Positions 55,817 to 64,000 of a stretch of DNA of 64,000 nucleotides are shown piece by piece; position 1 is the first letter of the stretch; each line of letters starts with the position of its first letter. Location of the stretch: assembly GCF_947172395.1 (NCBI RefSeq), contig NC_069106.1, positions 3,410,001 to 3,474,000 of the forward strand. The letters run 5' to 3'. Both the position numbers and the translations under genes were made by a program. Source of the DNA: Bicyclus anynana. Lineage: Eukaryota; Arthropoda; Insecta; Lepidoptera; Nymphalidae. The notes below the pieces were generated by a model. It was not told the DNA's origin. It made no database searches and worked only from the letters and a program-made list of their open reading frames with translations.

Positions 55817-56404
55817 CTATTTAGATCCACAGCAGCAAGGAATTTTATCATTTATGCTCCGACATTGTTTGTTGCCACAATATTTGTTCTTTTTGGCAGG
55901 TCGTTTCATTTTGTTTGCCAGACAATTAATTTGTTTCTTCAATTGGCCAACAGTTTTGGACATTTCCTCGAGTACATTCAAAGATTCTGTGGAAGTGGAG
56001 CTTTGGATGTCTCCCGATGTCACAGACGAGTCGCTTTGTCCACATTTGCTGAAATCGCATCCATTTCCAAGGGCCTGTTCGTTTTGGTGCGGATACAACA
56101 ACTGATAGGATGGACACGCAGAGTTCTGACACCTCGGCGTCTGTTTTGCCGGACAGCTTGGCAGGACACAGCTTGTGGACTTATCATTCGTGAATTCTTT
56201 CGGTGCCACGCTCTTACAATCCGGACATGGACATGTCACTGTGATGTAACCTTGCTTTATGTCCTTTATTTTCCCTGGGGTATAATTGAGACAGTTGAAG
56301 TGTATCCACGTTCTACAAGCACCCTGACATTGCACCCCGGTTTTAGTTGTCACCTGTTGGAAGCATATTTTGCAAGCGTTCTTGACTGGTTTGCATTTTG
56401 GCAT
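55817..56404 (-). CDS. PHD-finger-like cysteine-rich protein (195 aa, single exon)
   Basis: Start ATG at 56404 (MPKCKPVKNAC..). The N-terminal 65 residues carry a PHD-type zinc pattern: C11-x2-C14, C26-x3-C30, H35-x2-C38, then C58-x-C60-x2-C63, with Trp33 before the His. PHD fingers usually bind histone tails or act in protein contacts, which suggests a nuclear role. Residues about 70-125 are rich in Cys and Pro; 140-175 (ESLNVLEEMSKTVGQLKKQI) looks like a coiled coil; the tail is basic and ends in a Cys cluster. No introns or flanking transposase were seen. PHD fingers also occur in some LINE ORF1 proteins, so a domesticated or transposon origin is possible, but no reverse transcriptase is adjacent. 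Gene name not recognised. Confidence 0.7.
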   Translation of the reverse strand: MPKCKPVKNACKICFQQVTTKTGVQCQGACRTWIHFNCLNYTPGKIKDIKQGYITVTCPCPDCKSVAPKEFTNDKSTSCVLPSCPAKQTPRCQNSACPSYQLLYPHQNEQALGNGCDFSKCGQSDSSVTSGDIQSSTSTESLNVLEEMSKTVGQLKKQINCLANKMKRPAKKNKYCGNKQCRSINDKIPCCCGSK

Positions 56405-58190
56405 AATCAAAATATTGGAAAGCGATCACAATGTATCGCACTTTACATGTATTTGTCCCTTTTCACTATTTAATTTACGATACGAGTATATCGCCCTGTT
56501 TCGTTTCGTTCTGTAACTGTTATGATTATTTCATGATAGTTAAGTATTTTTAGAATATTCTTATAGTAGAATATCGTTCATTTGTAAGGTTAGCATAGAA
56601 CAATAGACGTGGTGGAAATTTGGACATTATTAGGACTCATAATGTACCATCGCGAGGCTGTTTTTATAAAGCTTTTGATGACAGAAGATTTAAAAACTCC
56701 CGAGATTTAAACACAAATAATAACTTTATATATTTTGAATTTGATTAAATATGATTATGACACTAGTAACTGAGACTCGATTGATGACAAACCTGTGACA
56801 TGACATTACATTATTCTATCATCTAAATAAAGAGGAATTTAGCCTCTTAGAGGAGGTAGATAGAAGCTGCGCCATATGTACCTGTGTTTATTAAAACAGA
56901 AGGCTCCATACCTTAGGGTAAAAGGGAACCACGTTACAAACTCCGCTGACTCCGCTGTCCGTCCATCTGTCACCAGGCTGTATCTCTTGTACCCTGATAG
57001 CTAGACAGTTAAAATCTCCTCAGAAGATGTAAGTATTTATAGTTAAAAACAGAATACTAAAAATATATAATAATGTACTCGGCTTGCACGCCTATGAGGC
57101 AGATTGTGTATGAACATTAAAATGTAACAATATCTGTATATGACCACATTCTGGCAATAAATGATTTATGATTTATATATTTAAGGGGACTGTCATAAAA
57201 AATACGTTTCGCCGTCCGTTGTTAAAGATAATGGTACGGGAACCTTCGTGCGCATGTTCGACTCACACTTGACCGATTAAATTTATAATTTATCCTTAGA
57301 TTAATAAACTACTGTATTCTGGGAATTTTTTTATTTAATTTTATTGATATGACTTGAAAATTATTCCATGCTATTCTCTCGTCCTCATTTTCCTAATTGT
57401 ATGTAAAACTTATTGCTAAATCTATACTAATATTATAAAGCGGTAAAGTTTGTAACATTCTTTGTAAGGGGTAATCTTCGGAACTACTGATCCAATTTTA
57501 AAAAATCTTTCACCAATAGAATGCTACGTTTAATGTACAATAGACAAATTCTATCCACTCGTACATAAAGAGCATGTGCATCCGTCAGTCAGTAATGGAG
57601 TCTTCCTTCCCACAAAATATCAAGTAGGTATCAAGTATCAAGTAGCGCTCATTGATGGGTTGGGTTGCCATGAGAATGACAGTATCACCCTCATTTATTT
57701 TATCGTCTTGCTCAGTTTAAAGAATACAGGTTTAGAAAATATTAAATACTACAAAGAACCTGTTTAAAATTATCAAATTATAAAATAGTATTTAATTATT
57801 ACCTAATATAGTTTTATAACTTAGTTGAAAAAATACAGTTTGGGACGACGCTAAACAACACTCTACAACTGACTTATATTTTTTATGTAGTTGTTTTGTG
57901 TAAATCAACGCTTCATATACTATTCCACTTGAGTTTATGATTGCAATGCTCGCAAGCAACGGGAATGTCTAAAACTGTGAACATGAGCGCGACCGTTGTG
58001 ATCGCTTAGTGGAACGTACCATCACAGGCTCAAACGGGATAGATTCCAAAGCCGTAACACGAGTTATTAAAAAACAAAGTGTCAATATGGTGTCAATGTC
58101 TTATCATATGTCAAATTTGCATTGGTAAATTGTATGGATTGTAGAGGTTATTTTCTTTTGTAACAATAATAGTATCAAAAATAAACAAAA
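56405..58190. other. Intergenic region between PHD-like gene and mRpS25
   Basis: Contains a degraded Helitron 5' start (ATCTATACTAATATTATAAA at 57418, to about 57545) and otherwise AT-rich sequence. Both flanking promoters should lie here; no clear TATA box seen. Confidence 0.5.
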
Positions 58191-58694
58191 ATGCCTTTCA
58201 TGAAAGGAAGAGCTCCTATCCGGCGAACACTTAATTACCTAAACGCTGGCAAGTTAGTATTCAAGGATAAAATAAAAATTTTCTCCGTCGCATACAACAT
58301 AATCGGTCAAAACAATACAGGCGCAAAAGAGTTCGTTTTCTGGTATCTTCCGCAAATACAGTACAAAAATCCAAACGTACAAGTGGCTACATTAAAGAAC
58401 TTAACACCGACGCCGTTCATAAAGTGTTATTTTGAAGATGGAAGGCAAATTTTGGTGGACATAGACAACAAATCAAAGGAGGATATTCTAGACCATTTAT
58501 TGAATACTGTTGGGAAGTCGAAGGAGGTTTTAGAGGCTGAGTCGATTGCTGCTGAAAAGAAAGACAATCCAGCTAACTTCGGCGTTGGTTGCGAAAGACC
58601 TTGCATCTGTGAAGTCTATGGACAAGTACCGTGTCCGGGAGTGATACCTTTACCAAAGGTTATGCGCGGCAAATACAAGAACCCAGCTAATTAA
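58191..58694 (+). CDS. mRpS25: Mitochondrial ribosomal protein S25 (mS25), 167 aa
   Basis: Intact single-exon frame starting ATG in an AAAATG context. The N-terminus MPFMKGRAPIRRTLNYL and the tail GQVPCPG..PLPKVMRGKYK are diagnostic of mRpS25/MRPS25. The protein is a component of the small subunit of the mitochondrial ribosome, with the thioredoxin-like L51/S25/CI-B8 fold; the C-terminal cysteines (CERPCICE, PCPG) are conserved in the family. Length matches the usual 165-175 aa. A poly(A) signal lies 55 bases after the stop. The gene is divergent from the PHD-like gene and convergent with the carbamoyltransferase-like gene. Confidence 0.97.
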   Translation: MPFMKGRAPIRRTLNYLNAGKLVFKDKIKIFSVAYNIIGQNNTGAKEFVFWYLPQIQYKNPNVQVATLKNLTPTPFIKCYFEDGRQILVDIDNKSKEDILDHLLNTVGKSKEVLEAESIAAEKKDNPANFGVGCERPCICEVYGQVPCPGVIPLPKVMRGKYKNPAN

Positions 58695-58748
58695 TTGATA
58701 TAATTATTGTAGTTAATTGTGTAGGTATGTAAATAATAATTACTTATT

Positions 58749-58754
58749 AATAAA
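58749..58754 (+). promoter_or_regulatory. Poly(A) signal of mRpS25
   Basis: AATAAA 55 nt downstream of the mRpS25 stop codon. Confidence 0.75.
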
Positions 58755-58844
58755 GTATTGCCTTATGGAAATGAACTTTGAATTTTTTAAAGTGCACCTT
58801 AGCTATTTCTTATTTCTAATTCATATGTGCTAGTCTAGTAAGTT

Positions 58845-58980
58845 TGGGGTCGACCAACACTGAGCTTTCCAGAGTGGGGTTGCCATTTCACCACCTTGTG
58901 ACCCCAACGTCCATTGGCTCTACAAACTATGTGCCCCGTCCATTGCCACTTCAGTTTCGCGATAACAACAAGCAGAAGGG
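58845..58980 (-). mobile_element. RTE-like LINE fragment
   Basis: GGGGTCGACCAACACTGAGC through GTGCCCCGTCCATTGCCACT, in the short gap between mRpS25 and the carbamoyltransferase-like gene. Confidence 0.7.
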
Positions 58981-59316
58981 CAGTGTTAATTGATTGTCAA
59001 GGAATTCCTTAACCCTATGTCCTTAGGTCACAAGTCCAGGACTCTGCTGGAAGTTTTTCTCTGTGCCAAGCGATGTACCCGGCATTTGCACCGTGAATCC
59101 ATGGATAGCGAAGATATTTCATATTCTCTGCTCCATAACCTAATTTATCCAGTTATTATTAATCCAGTGAAAGTCCCATAAAGTAAATTTGATGAAGCCA
59201 GACAAACAGAAAAACAGGCAGAGAAAAATTTTAAAAAGACTTGATTATGTTCTAGTATTGTGTAAACAGCTATAAGCACTTGAAAAAATACAGCTATTTT
59301 GAAATTACAGACAGAT

Positions 59317-59322
59317 TTTATT
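59317..59322 (-). promoter_or_regulatory. Poly(A) signal of the carbamoyltransferase-like gene
   Basis: AATAAA on the minus strand, about 45 nt after the stop codon at 59367. Confidence 0.65.
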
Positions 59323-59366
59323 TATAGTTATGTGTTGAATGATTATTTCTCACAGCCTCTAAGCGA

Positions 59367-62300
59367 TCAAAATTTGTAATCCTGAATAACATATGCCATC
59401 ATGGCAGCGGCTATATAGTGAAAGTTTTCAAAGGCCTGGAAAGTTCTGGAGTTGCAATGTTCAAATAGGTTGTCATCGACTTCTTTGCCTCGGGGGCCGG
59501 TGTGGAAAAAAATCCAAGGTCTGCATGTCTTTGATTCTACATCCTGAAATAAAAAAAAATGTTTTTAATCAAATTTACAATAACTCATTTTATCCCCTAC
59601 TTGGAATCTCCAGGTAGATGCTAAGAATGTTGCTTTACATTGGTGGAAGGTCCATTAATTCCAGAGTTTATTCAATGCAAATAAACATTAGTATCTTAGT
59701 AGCTTTAGTAGCTTGTTCTGTAAACCTTCTGTACTTTCTCATGAATAAATGAATTATTATTATTATTATCGATTTTCAGAGTTCATATTCAAAAAAAACC
59801 TTGAAATGTTCGAGATTTTATAAAAACTTTACCAGTTTATGTAGATAACACCAATAACAAATTTCTCATTACCTATTGGAATTATTTAAAATGTATTAAA
59901 CCCTCAATTTTGTTAATTAATTTGTTTTATAATAGTGAAGGCTACGGCTATGAACATGCCTTGGTATAAAGCTTGGCAAATTGCGCGCGGGCTGGGGGCG
60001 TGTAGCGATGAATGAAAAACCCACGCCTGATGCACGTCACTTCCCCGCACGCACGATTTCACACCCGCGCAGTCTTTCCGCCCGTCGCCCGCATATCATG
60101 GGAGTGTTATCAACAAACTTGCCAGACTTTTTTTTAATATTTGCCATAAGTAAAGACAGATATTCCCATTGCTAGTCGAAAAGAATCTCTGTTAGAAGTG
60201 GTTGGGTATGACAATAGTAATACTTAGCAGCTTTTTTTTTAATTCTTTACAAGTTAGCCCTTGATTACAATCTCACCTAATGGTAAGTGATCATGCAATC
60301 TAAGATGAAAGCGGGCTAACTTGTTAGGAGGAGGATGAAAATCCACACCCCTATCAGTTTCTACACAACATCGTACTGGAACGGTACTTAGCAGCTATTG
60401 AGGCTTAAAAATCGGCCAGGTATTTTATTTTATTATCACCATCTCATTTATTTCAATAACTCTCTTATCTTTAATCATTTGTTACCTTAATGCAAAGTTT
60501 GAATTCATCAATTTTCTTTGGATTACTCGGGCCTGCTATGATGACATGGGCGTCTTGCAATGCTAAGCCTTTGCAAGAACACTCCATGAGGTGTGTATGA
60601 TTCTGCTCTACTATTTCTTGGCTGGCTTTGTATAGAAGAGGGGTAACTGGACATTTCTGAAAAGTGCAATAATCATCATCATCATAATTATCAGCCGATG
60701 GACGTCTACTGCAGGACATGAGCCTGTTGTAGGGACTTCCGGCGGTCACGTTTTTGCCGGTAGGGTGGTAACTAGGCACGGCCGAAGCCTCCCACCAGCC
60801 AGACCTGGACCAATTAAGAAAATCTCAATCGACCCAGCCGGGGATCGAACCCAGGACCTCCGTCGTGTAAATCCACCGCGCATACCACTGCGTCACGGAG
60901 GCCGTCAAAAAATGTGTGTGATGCACATAAGCTGAAATTTGGCAGGGAGGTAGTTTATAGTTAGTAGGTATCCACAAAGAACGGATTTTGCCATAGGGCC
61001 GGATTAAAGAGGTGTCCGGACGAAGCCGCGGGCATCCGCAATGATGAAGATGATGACTTATGTATATCCGTGGACTTTTTAGAAGTTAGTCTTACCTCGC
61101 AACAGCATTTGAATTTAATGTTAGCTCCAAGCATGGGACACAACAAGAGGTAGGAATTCAATACCGGATGGGGCGATCCTACGTATGCCAAATTTACATC
61201 TCGCATAGTTCCAAATTGTTCCTGCGAATGATAGAGGCTATTTGTACTAGCTATGGAAGAGCGGAGTCTTCTACAGAGGTAGTTTTTTTTAAAAAAAAAA
61301 AGAATATTTGCCATATCTTGTTTTTAAATATGACCAATATTCCCAACTAGTCGGGAAAGACTGTATTAGGAGTGGGTGGTTGAGCTATTGAGGCTGGTAT
61401 TCATGTAAACTTAGAAACAGAAATAGACGATTTTATAGAAATTATATTTGGGTAGGTATACTAACTAACGGGCGCCCGCGACTTGTCCGCGTGCAATTCA
61501 GTTTTTCATAATTGGAGGACTATATTATGTAACTACCTATATGTCGCTAGAACCTTGGATTTTTCCAGGATTACAGCCGCCTAAGTACCTATATGTTGCT
61601 CAATAACCTCCTCTATCTTTCAGTGAAAGTCCCATTAAAATAGGTTCAGCCATTTCAAAAATTAGACCGGACATGATGTTATGTGACTATGCGCAGTCTT
61701 AGATAAAAGGAACTTATCCTCTATACTCTAAGACTCCTAAGAGTAAGAGGTACAAGTTCATTCTACTCATACCTCTGACAATTTCTACGCAGCATCGTAT
61801 CGGAACGCTAAATCGATTGGTGGTAAATCTTTGTAAATCAGGGTTGTAAAAAGCTATGGCCGATGCCTACTACCAAACCATATCTTAGCCAATTTAGAAA
61901 ATATAATACCTAATTGACCAGAGCTGTGAATCCAATCTAGGACTTTTTTGATGAGAACCACAGCGTCTACTACAATTTGCGCCAGTGAGGTTGTCAAAAA
62001 TCAAAATATAAATTGAATTTTAGAGAAACTACTGTGCATAGTCCAATTTACATGCCGCGACCTTTATCTAGGTAAAGTAAAACTAGTAAAACTCCGTCAT
62101 TTACGAACCGATTTTGAAAATTCTTTTTTTGTTTTGAAAGATTTGATTCCAGGGTGTTCCCATTTTTTTCATGTCAGAATCTGATGATGGCATCCTGGAG
62201 AAATCGAGGGGAACTTTTGAAAATCGTAGAGTCGGCTAGTGCATCTGTTAGTGTTTCCATAAGGTATTTTAAATCACTACAATTTTATGAAGGTCTGGAC

Positions 62301-63752
62301 TGATGATGGAGCCGAAACACAAATTATGGAACTCGTCAACGATTTACAGCAGCTTGATTATTTTATTACTAACAATAATAGCCATGACGGTAGCCAGCGC
62401 CTGTACAGTTGCGTGCGTCCGCGAACGCATGCACAGCACGGGCACAGACGACTGCGCCGCGAACCTCTGCGCGCACATGTGCGTCAGCGTCGACACGAAT
62501 ATCGCGTCCGCCATGAATGAGAACACCCTGTGTAGTTGGTATACGAGAAAATACTCTATAAACCTAACCTAACCTAAGTATAACCTAAGTATAACATCAT
62601 GATTATCAAACTATTTCAAAAGCCCTCTATAGGTCTAGGCGTGCAGGAGATATTATAGGAGAGGGAATCTGGATAAGGGTATGCCCATCCACGGCCCTGG
62701 CTTACGCTAACCACCCGACAATTTACTTATATCTAGAAAAATCTTGATAATTAAACTTTAGTAAGGAAATCATTACTTTACCTACCAAAAAAAGTTTGCT
62801 ACAACGTTTTATGAAATTTTTAATTCTTCATTTATCCCCAAAGGGACAAGCAAAGTTTGTTGACTAATACAGCCTGAGTTTTACAACATTTATAGACATA
62901 CGATTGGTTTGATTTTTTCGTTGAGATAGTTGGTAGTAGAAAAAATAATACAGCTTCAAATGTTATTTCGCCGCTTTGGTACATCGGCGAACTTTTTCAG
63001 CAAGAAAAGTGATTTAAACGTTTTTTTTCTTCAAGAAACAAACTTTTAGTAGTTTTGAATCACGAGATCCTGGGTCGAGATGAGTTACTGAGACCTCCTT
63101 TCTTTTGAGAATTTTTCAGTTGTAATTCCCAGCCTGAATTTTGGAAGTTGGTGGTGTTACACTCCGTTCCTCGGAGAGCAAATTAAGCCCTCGTTCTCGG
63201 TTATTATATTTAATTAACATCTTTTATTGATCCATAATGAACTTAACATTATCACCCTAAACTCGTCAACCCGCTCTGTAACAGCGTGGTGGGTGGGTCT
63301 TAGCTCCAGTCCCTTTTCTATATTAGAAGCCTGGCTCTGTGTAATAAACTAGCTGATGCCGCGCGGTTTCACCCGCATGGTTCCCGGCCCCGTAGGAATA
63401 CGAGGATAATATATAGCCTTCCTCGATAAATGGGCTATCGAACACGGAAAGAATTTTTCAAATCCTGAAATTAGCGCGTTCAATAAAACAAACAAACAAA
63501 CTCTTCAGCTTTATAATACTAAGTATAGATATGATTCTGGCCATTGTAGTGCCCATAAAGTCTTAATGATGTAGAGTTTATTCCACCCCTAACCGAAGGT
63601 TACCTGCCCATATAATCGTATTCCCATACGAGCTTGTCTGTGATAGTGACGTCATACGCTCCCAGCATCGTCGCTGCCTTCGACACGGCTATGTTTAGAA
63701 ACGGTTCGTTCACCTCTTGCAGTATCATCACCTTGGAGTTTGTTAATACATC
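59367..63752 (-). CDS. Ornithine carbamoyltransferase-like protein, predicted pseudoenzyme (partial; 5 C-terminal exons)
   Basis: Minus-strand exons: 63752..63604, 62527..62374, 61221..61096, 60656..60486, 59543..59367 (stop TGA). All junctions are GT..AG and phases fit (2, 0, 0, 0), giving 257-258 residues. The joined order follows ornithine transcarbamylase from about residue 80 to the end: the helix MLGA (LLGG in OTC); GRVFSFMADAI (ARVLSSMADAV); SSVPVLCM; THATVQALA (YHPIQILA); VNLAYVGSPHPVLNS (the IGDGNNI.HS strand-turn of domain 2); QDAHVIIAG (GGNVLITDT); WIFFHTGP..KEVDD (WTFLHCLP..EEVDD); ENFHYIAAAMM (ENRKWTIMAVM). The carbamoyl-phosphate motif STRTR reads NEPFLN, the catalytic HCLP Cys is Thr, and the Asp and SMG loop and the Arg of ENR are gone. 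OTC activity is therefore unlikely, although the frame is clean. The mitochondrial leader and first domain exons lie right of the window. Confidence 0.8.
60228..60395 (-). repeat. tRNA-derived SINE (type 2), truncated
   Basis: TTACAAGTTAGCCCTTGATT through ACAACATCGTACTGGAACGG. Confidence 0.8.
60670..60908 (-). repeat. RTE-like LINE tail fused to a type 2 SINE head
   Basis: 60670-60750: ATCATCATCATAATTATCAG and GACGTCTACTGCAGGACATG. 60752-60908: SINE head half ending CACTGCGTCACGGAGGCCGT. Starts 14 bp beyond the exon 60656..60486. Confidence 0.75.
61280..61402 (-). repeat. tRNA-derived SINE (type 3), minus
   Basis: GAATATTTGCCATATCTTG tail and GACCAATATTCCCAACTAGT body, ending in an A-box complement (GAGCTATTGAGGC). 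Confidence 0.65.
61465..61995 (-). repeat. Degraded Helitron and degraded type 2 SINE
   Basis: 61468-61640 starts CTAACGGGCGCCCGCGACTT. 61780-61995 keeps CGTATCGGAACGCTAAATCG and a GTCTACTACAATTTGCGCCA head relic. Confidence 0.6.
62095..62350 (+). repeat. Fragment of the foldback element of 12-14 kb
   Basis: TCTGATGATGGCATCCTGGA, ACTACAATTTTATGAAGGTC and CGATTTACAGCAG match 12115-12310; it ends next to the 62374 donor. Confidence 0.75.
62561..62577. repeat. Short CCTAA run (insect telomere unit)
   Basis: AACCTAACCTAACCTAA, three units of the TTAGG repeat, 34 bp upstream (gene sense) of the exon 62527..62374. Confidence 0.85.
62600..63340. other. Intron of the carbamoyltransferase-like gene, nothing recognised
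   Basis: AT-rich, with no exon or repeat end that I can support. Confidence 0.4.
63350..63532 (-). repeat. Non-autonomous Helitron
   Basis: ACTAGCTGATGCCGCGCGGT start and AATACTAAGTATAGAT end. Confidence 0.8.
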
Positions 63753-63839
63753 CTACAAAACAGCAATTTTCTCTTTCAATCAATGACGCCCTACGGGGTC
63801 ACAGCTTAGTGTCCCCGCACAAACGTCGCTACAAAAGTC

Positions 63840-64000
63840 ACCGTCATAGCTCAACGAGTTGCGAAGCTGAAGTGGCAATGGGCGGGGCACGTAGTGCGAA
63901 GAGCCGATGGACGTTGGGGTCCCAAAGTGCTGGAATAGCGACCCCGCACTAGTAAGCGCAGTGTTGGCCGACCCCCCACCAGGTGGACTGACGACATCAA
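63840..64000 (+). mobile_element. RTE-like LINE 3' fragment running off the window
   Basis: CGAAGCTGAAGTGGCAATGG..GACGTTGGGGTCCCAAAG and GGTGGACTGACGACATCAA; codons of LKWQWAGHVVRRADGRWGP. Confidence 0.78.

Noticed and set aside
55682..56473. 263-codon plus-strand frame
   Set aside because: Antisense of the PHD-like gene; it has no domain logic, while the minus frame shows a zinc-finger pattern.
61225..61271. Longer version of the exon 61221..61096 starting at 61271
   Set aside because: The AG at 61272-61273 gives a phase that does not fit the preceding exon; the AG at 61222-61223 fits both phase and family alignment.
62287..62572. Plus-strand coding frames of 77 and 89 codons
   Set aside because: They overlap the minus-strand exon 62527..62374, whose protein aligns with carbamoyltransferases and has proper splice sites.

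Overview
The window looks like nuclear DNA of a lepidopteran insect, probably a butterfly. It is AT-rich, its genes are split by introns with GT..AG sites, and it is saturated with repeats typical of Lepidoptera: tRNA-derived SINEs, many short non-autonomous Helitrons (5' TC-TATACTAATATTATAA starts; 3' hairpin GGACG..CGTCC followed by CTAG), RTE- and jockey-like LINE 3' ends with ATCATC tails, and MITEs. The species assignment is inference; the repeat classes and gene models were read directly from the sequence.

Positions 1-51401 hold a head-to-tail tandem array of four sugar-porter genes (MFS/SLC2, of the facilitated trehalose transporter Tret1-like type), all on the minus strand. From left to right they are D (cut by the left edge), C (453 aa), B (450 aa) and A (454 aa). 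I rebuilt their exons by hand. Internal exons have the same lengths in all copies (156, 199, 191, 383 and 112 nt), with the same phases and the same motifs (PESP after TM6, PETKG at the C-terminus). In gene B the 383-nt exon is split by an extra intron that is built mostly of transposon sequence. Three decayed partial exon copies (exon 3, exon 5, last exon) lie inside or between genes. Introns are packed with transposons, often to within 5-35 bp of splice sites.

Positions 51.4-55.8 kb are a transposon graveyard: a hAT-like element with a nested Helitron, two jockey-like LINE ends and a hairpin. A single-exon PHD-finger-like protein gene follows on the minus strand (55817-56404). Next is the intact single-exon mitochondrial ribosomal protein gene mRpS25 on the plus strand (58191-58694).

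Positions 59367-63752 hold five exons of a minus-strand gene whose N-terminal part lies beyond the right edge. Joined, they follow the ornithine/aspartate carbamoyltransferase fold end to end. Every catalytic signature I can align is replaced (STRTR, HPIQ, SMG loop, HCLP), yet reading frame and splice sites are intact. I read it as a carbamoyltransferase-derived pseudoenzyme, and it is the most interesting item in the window. It is convergent with mRpS25.

No CRISPR, operon, bacterial feature or convincing functional tRNA gene is present.
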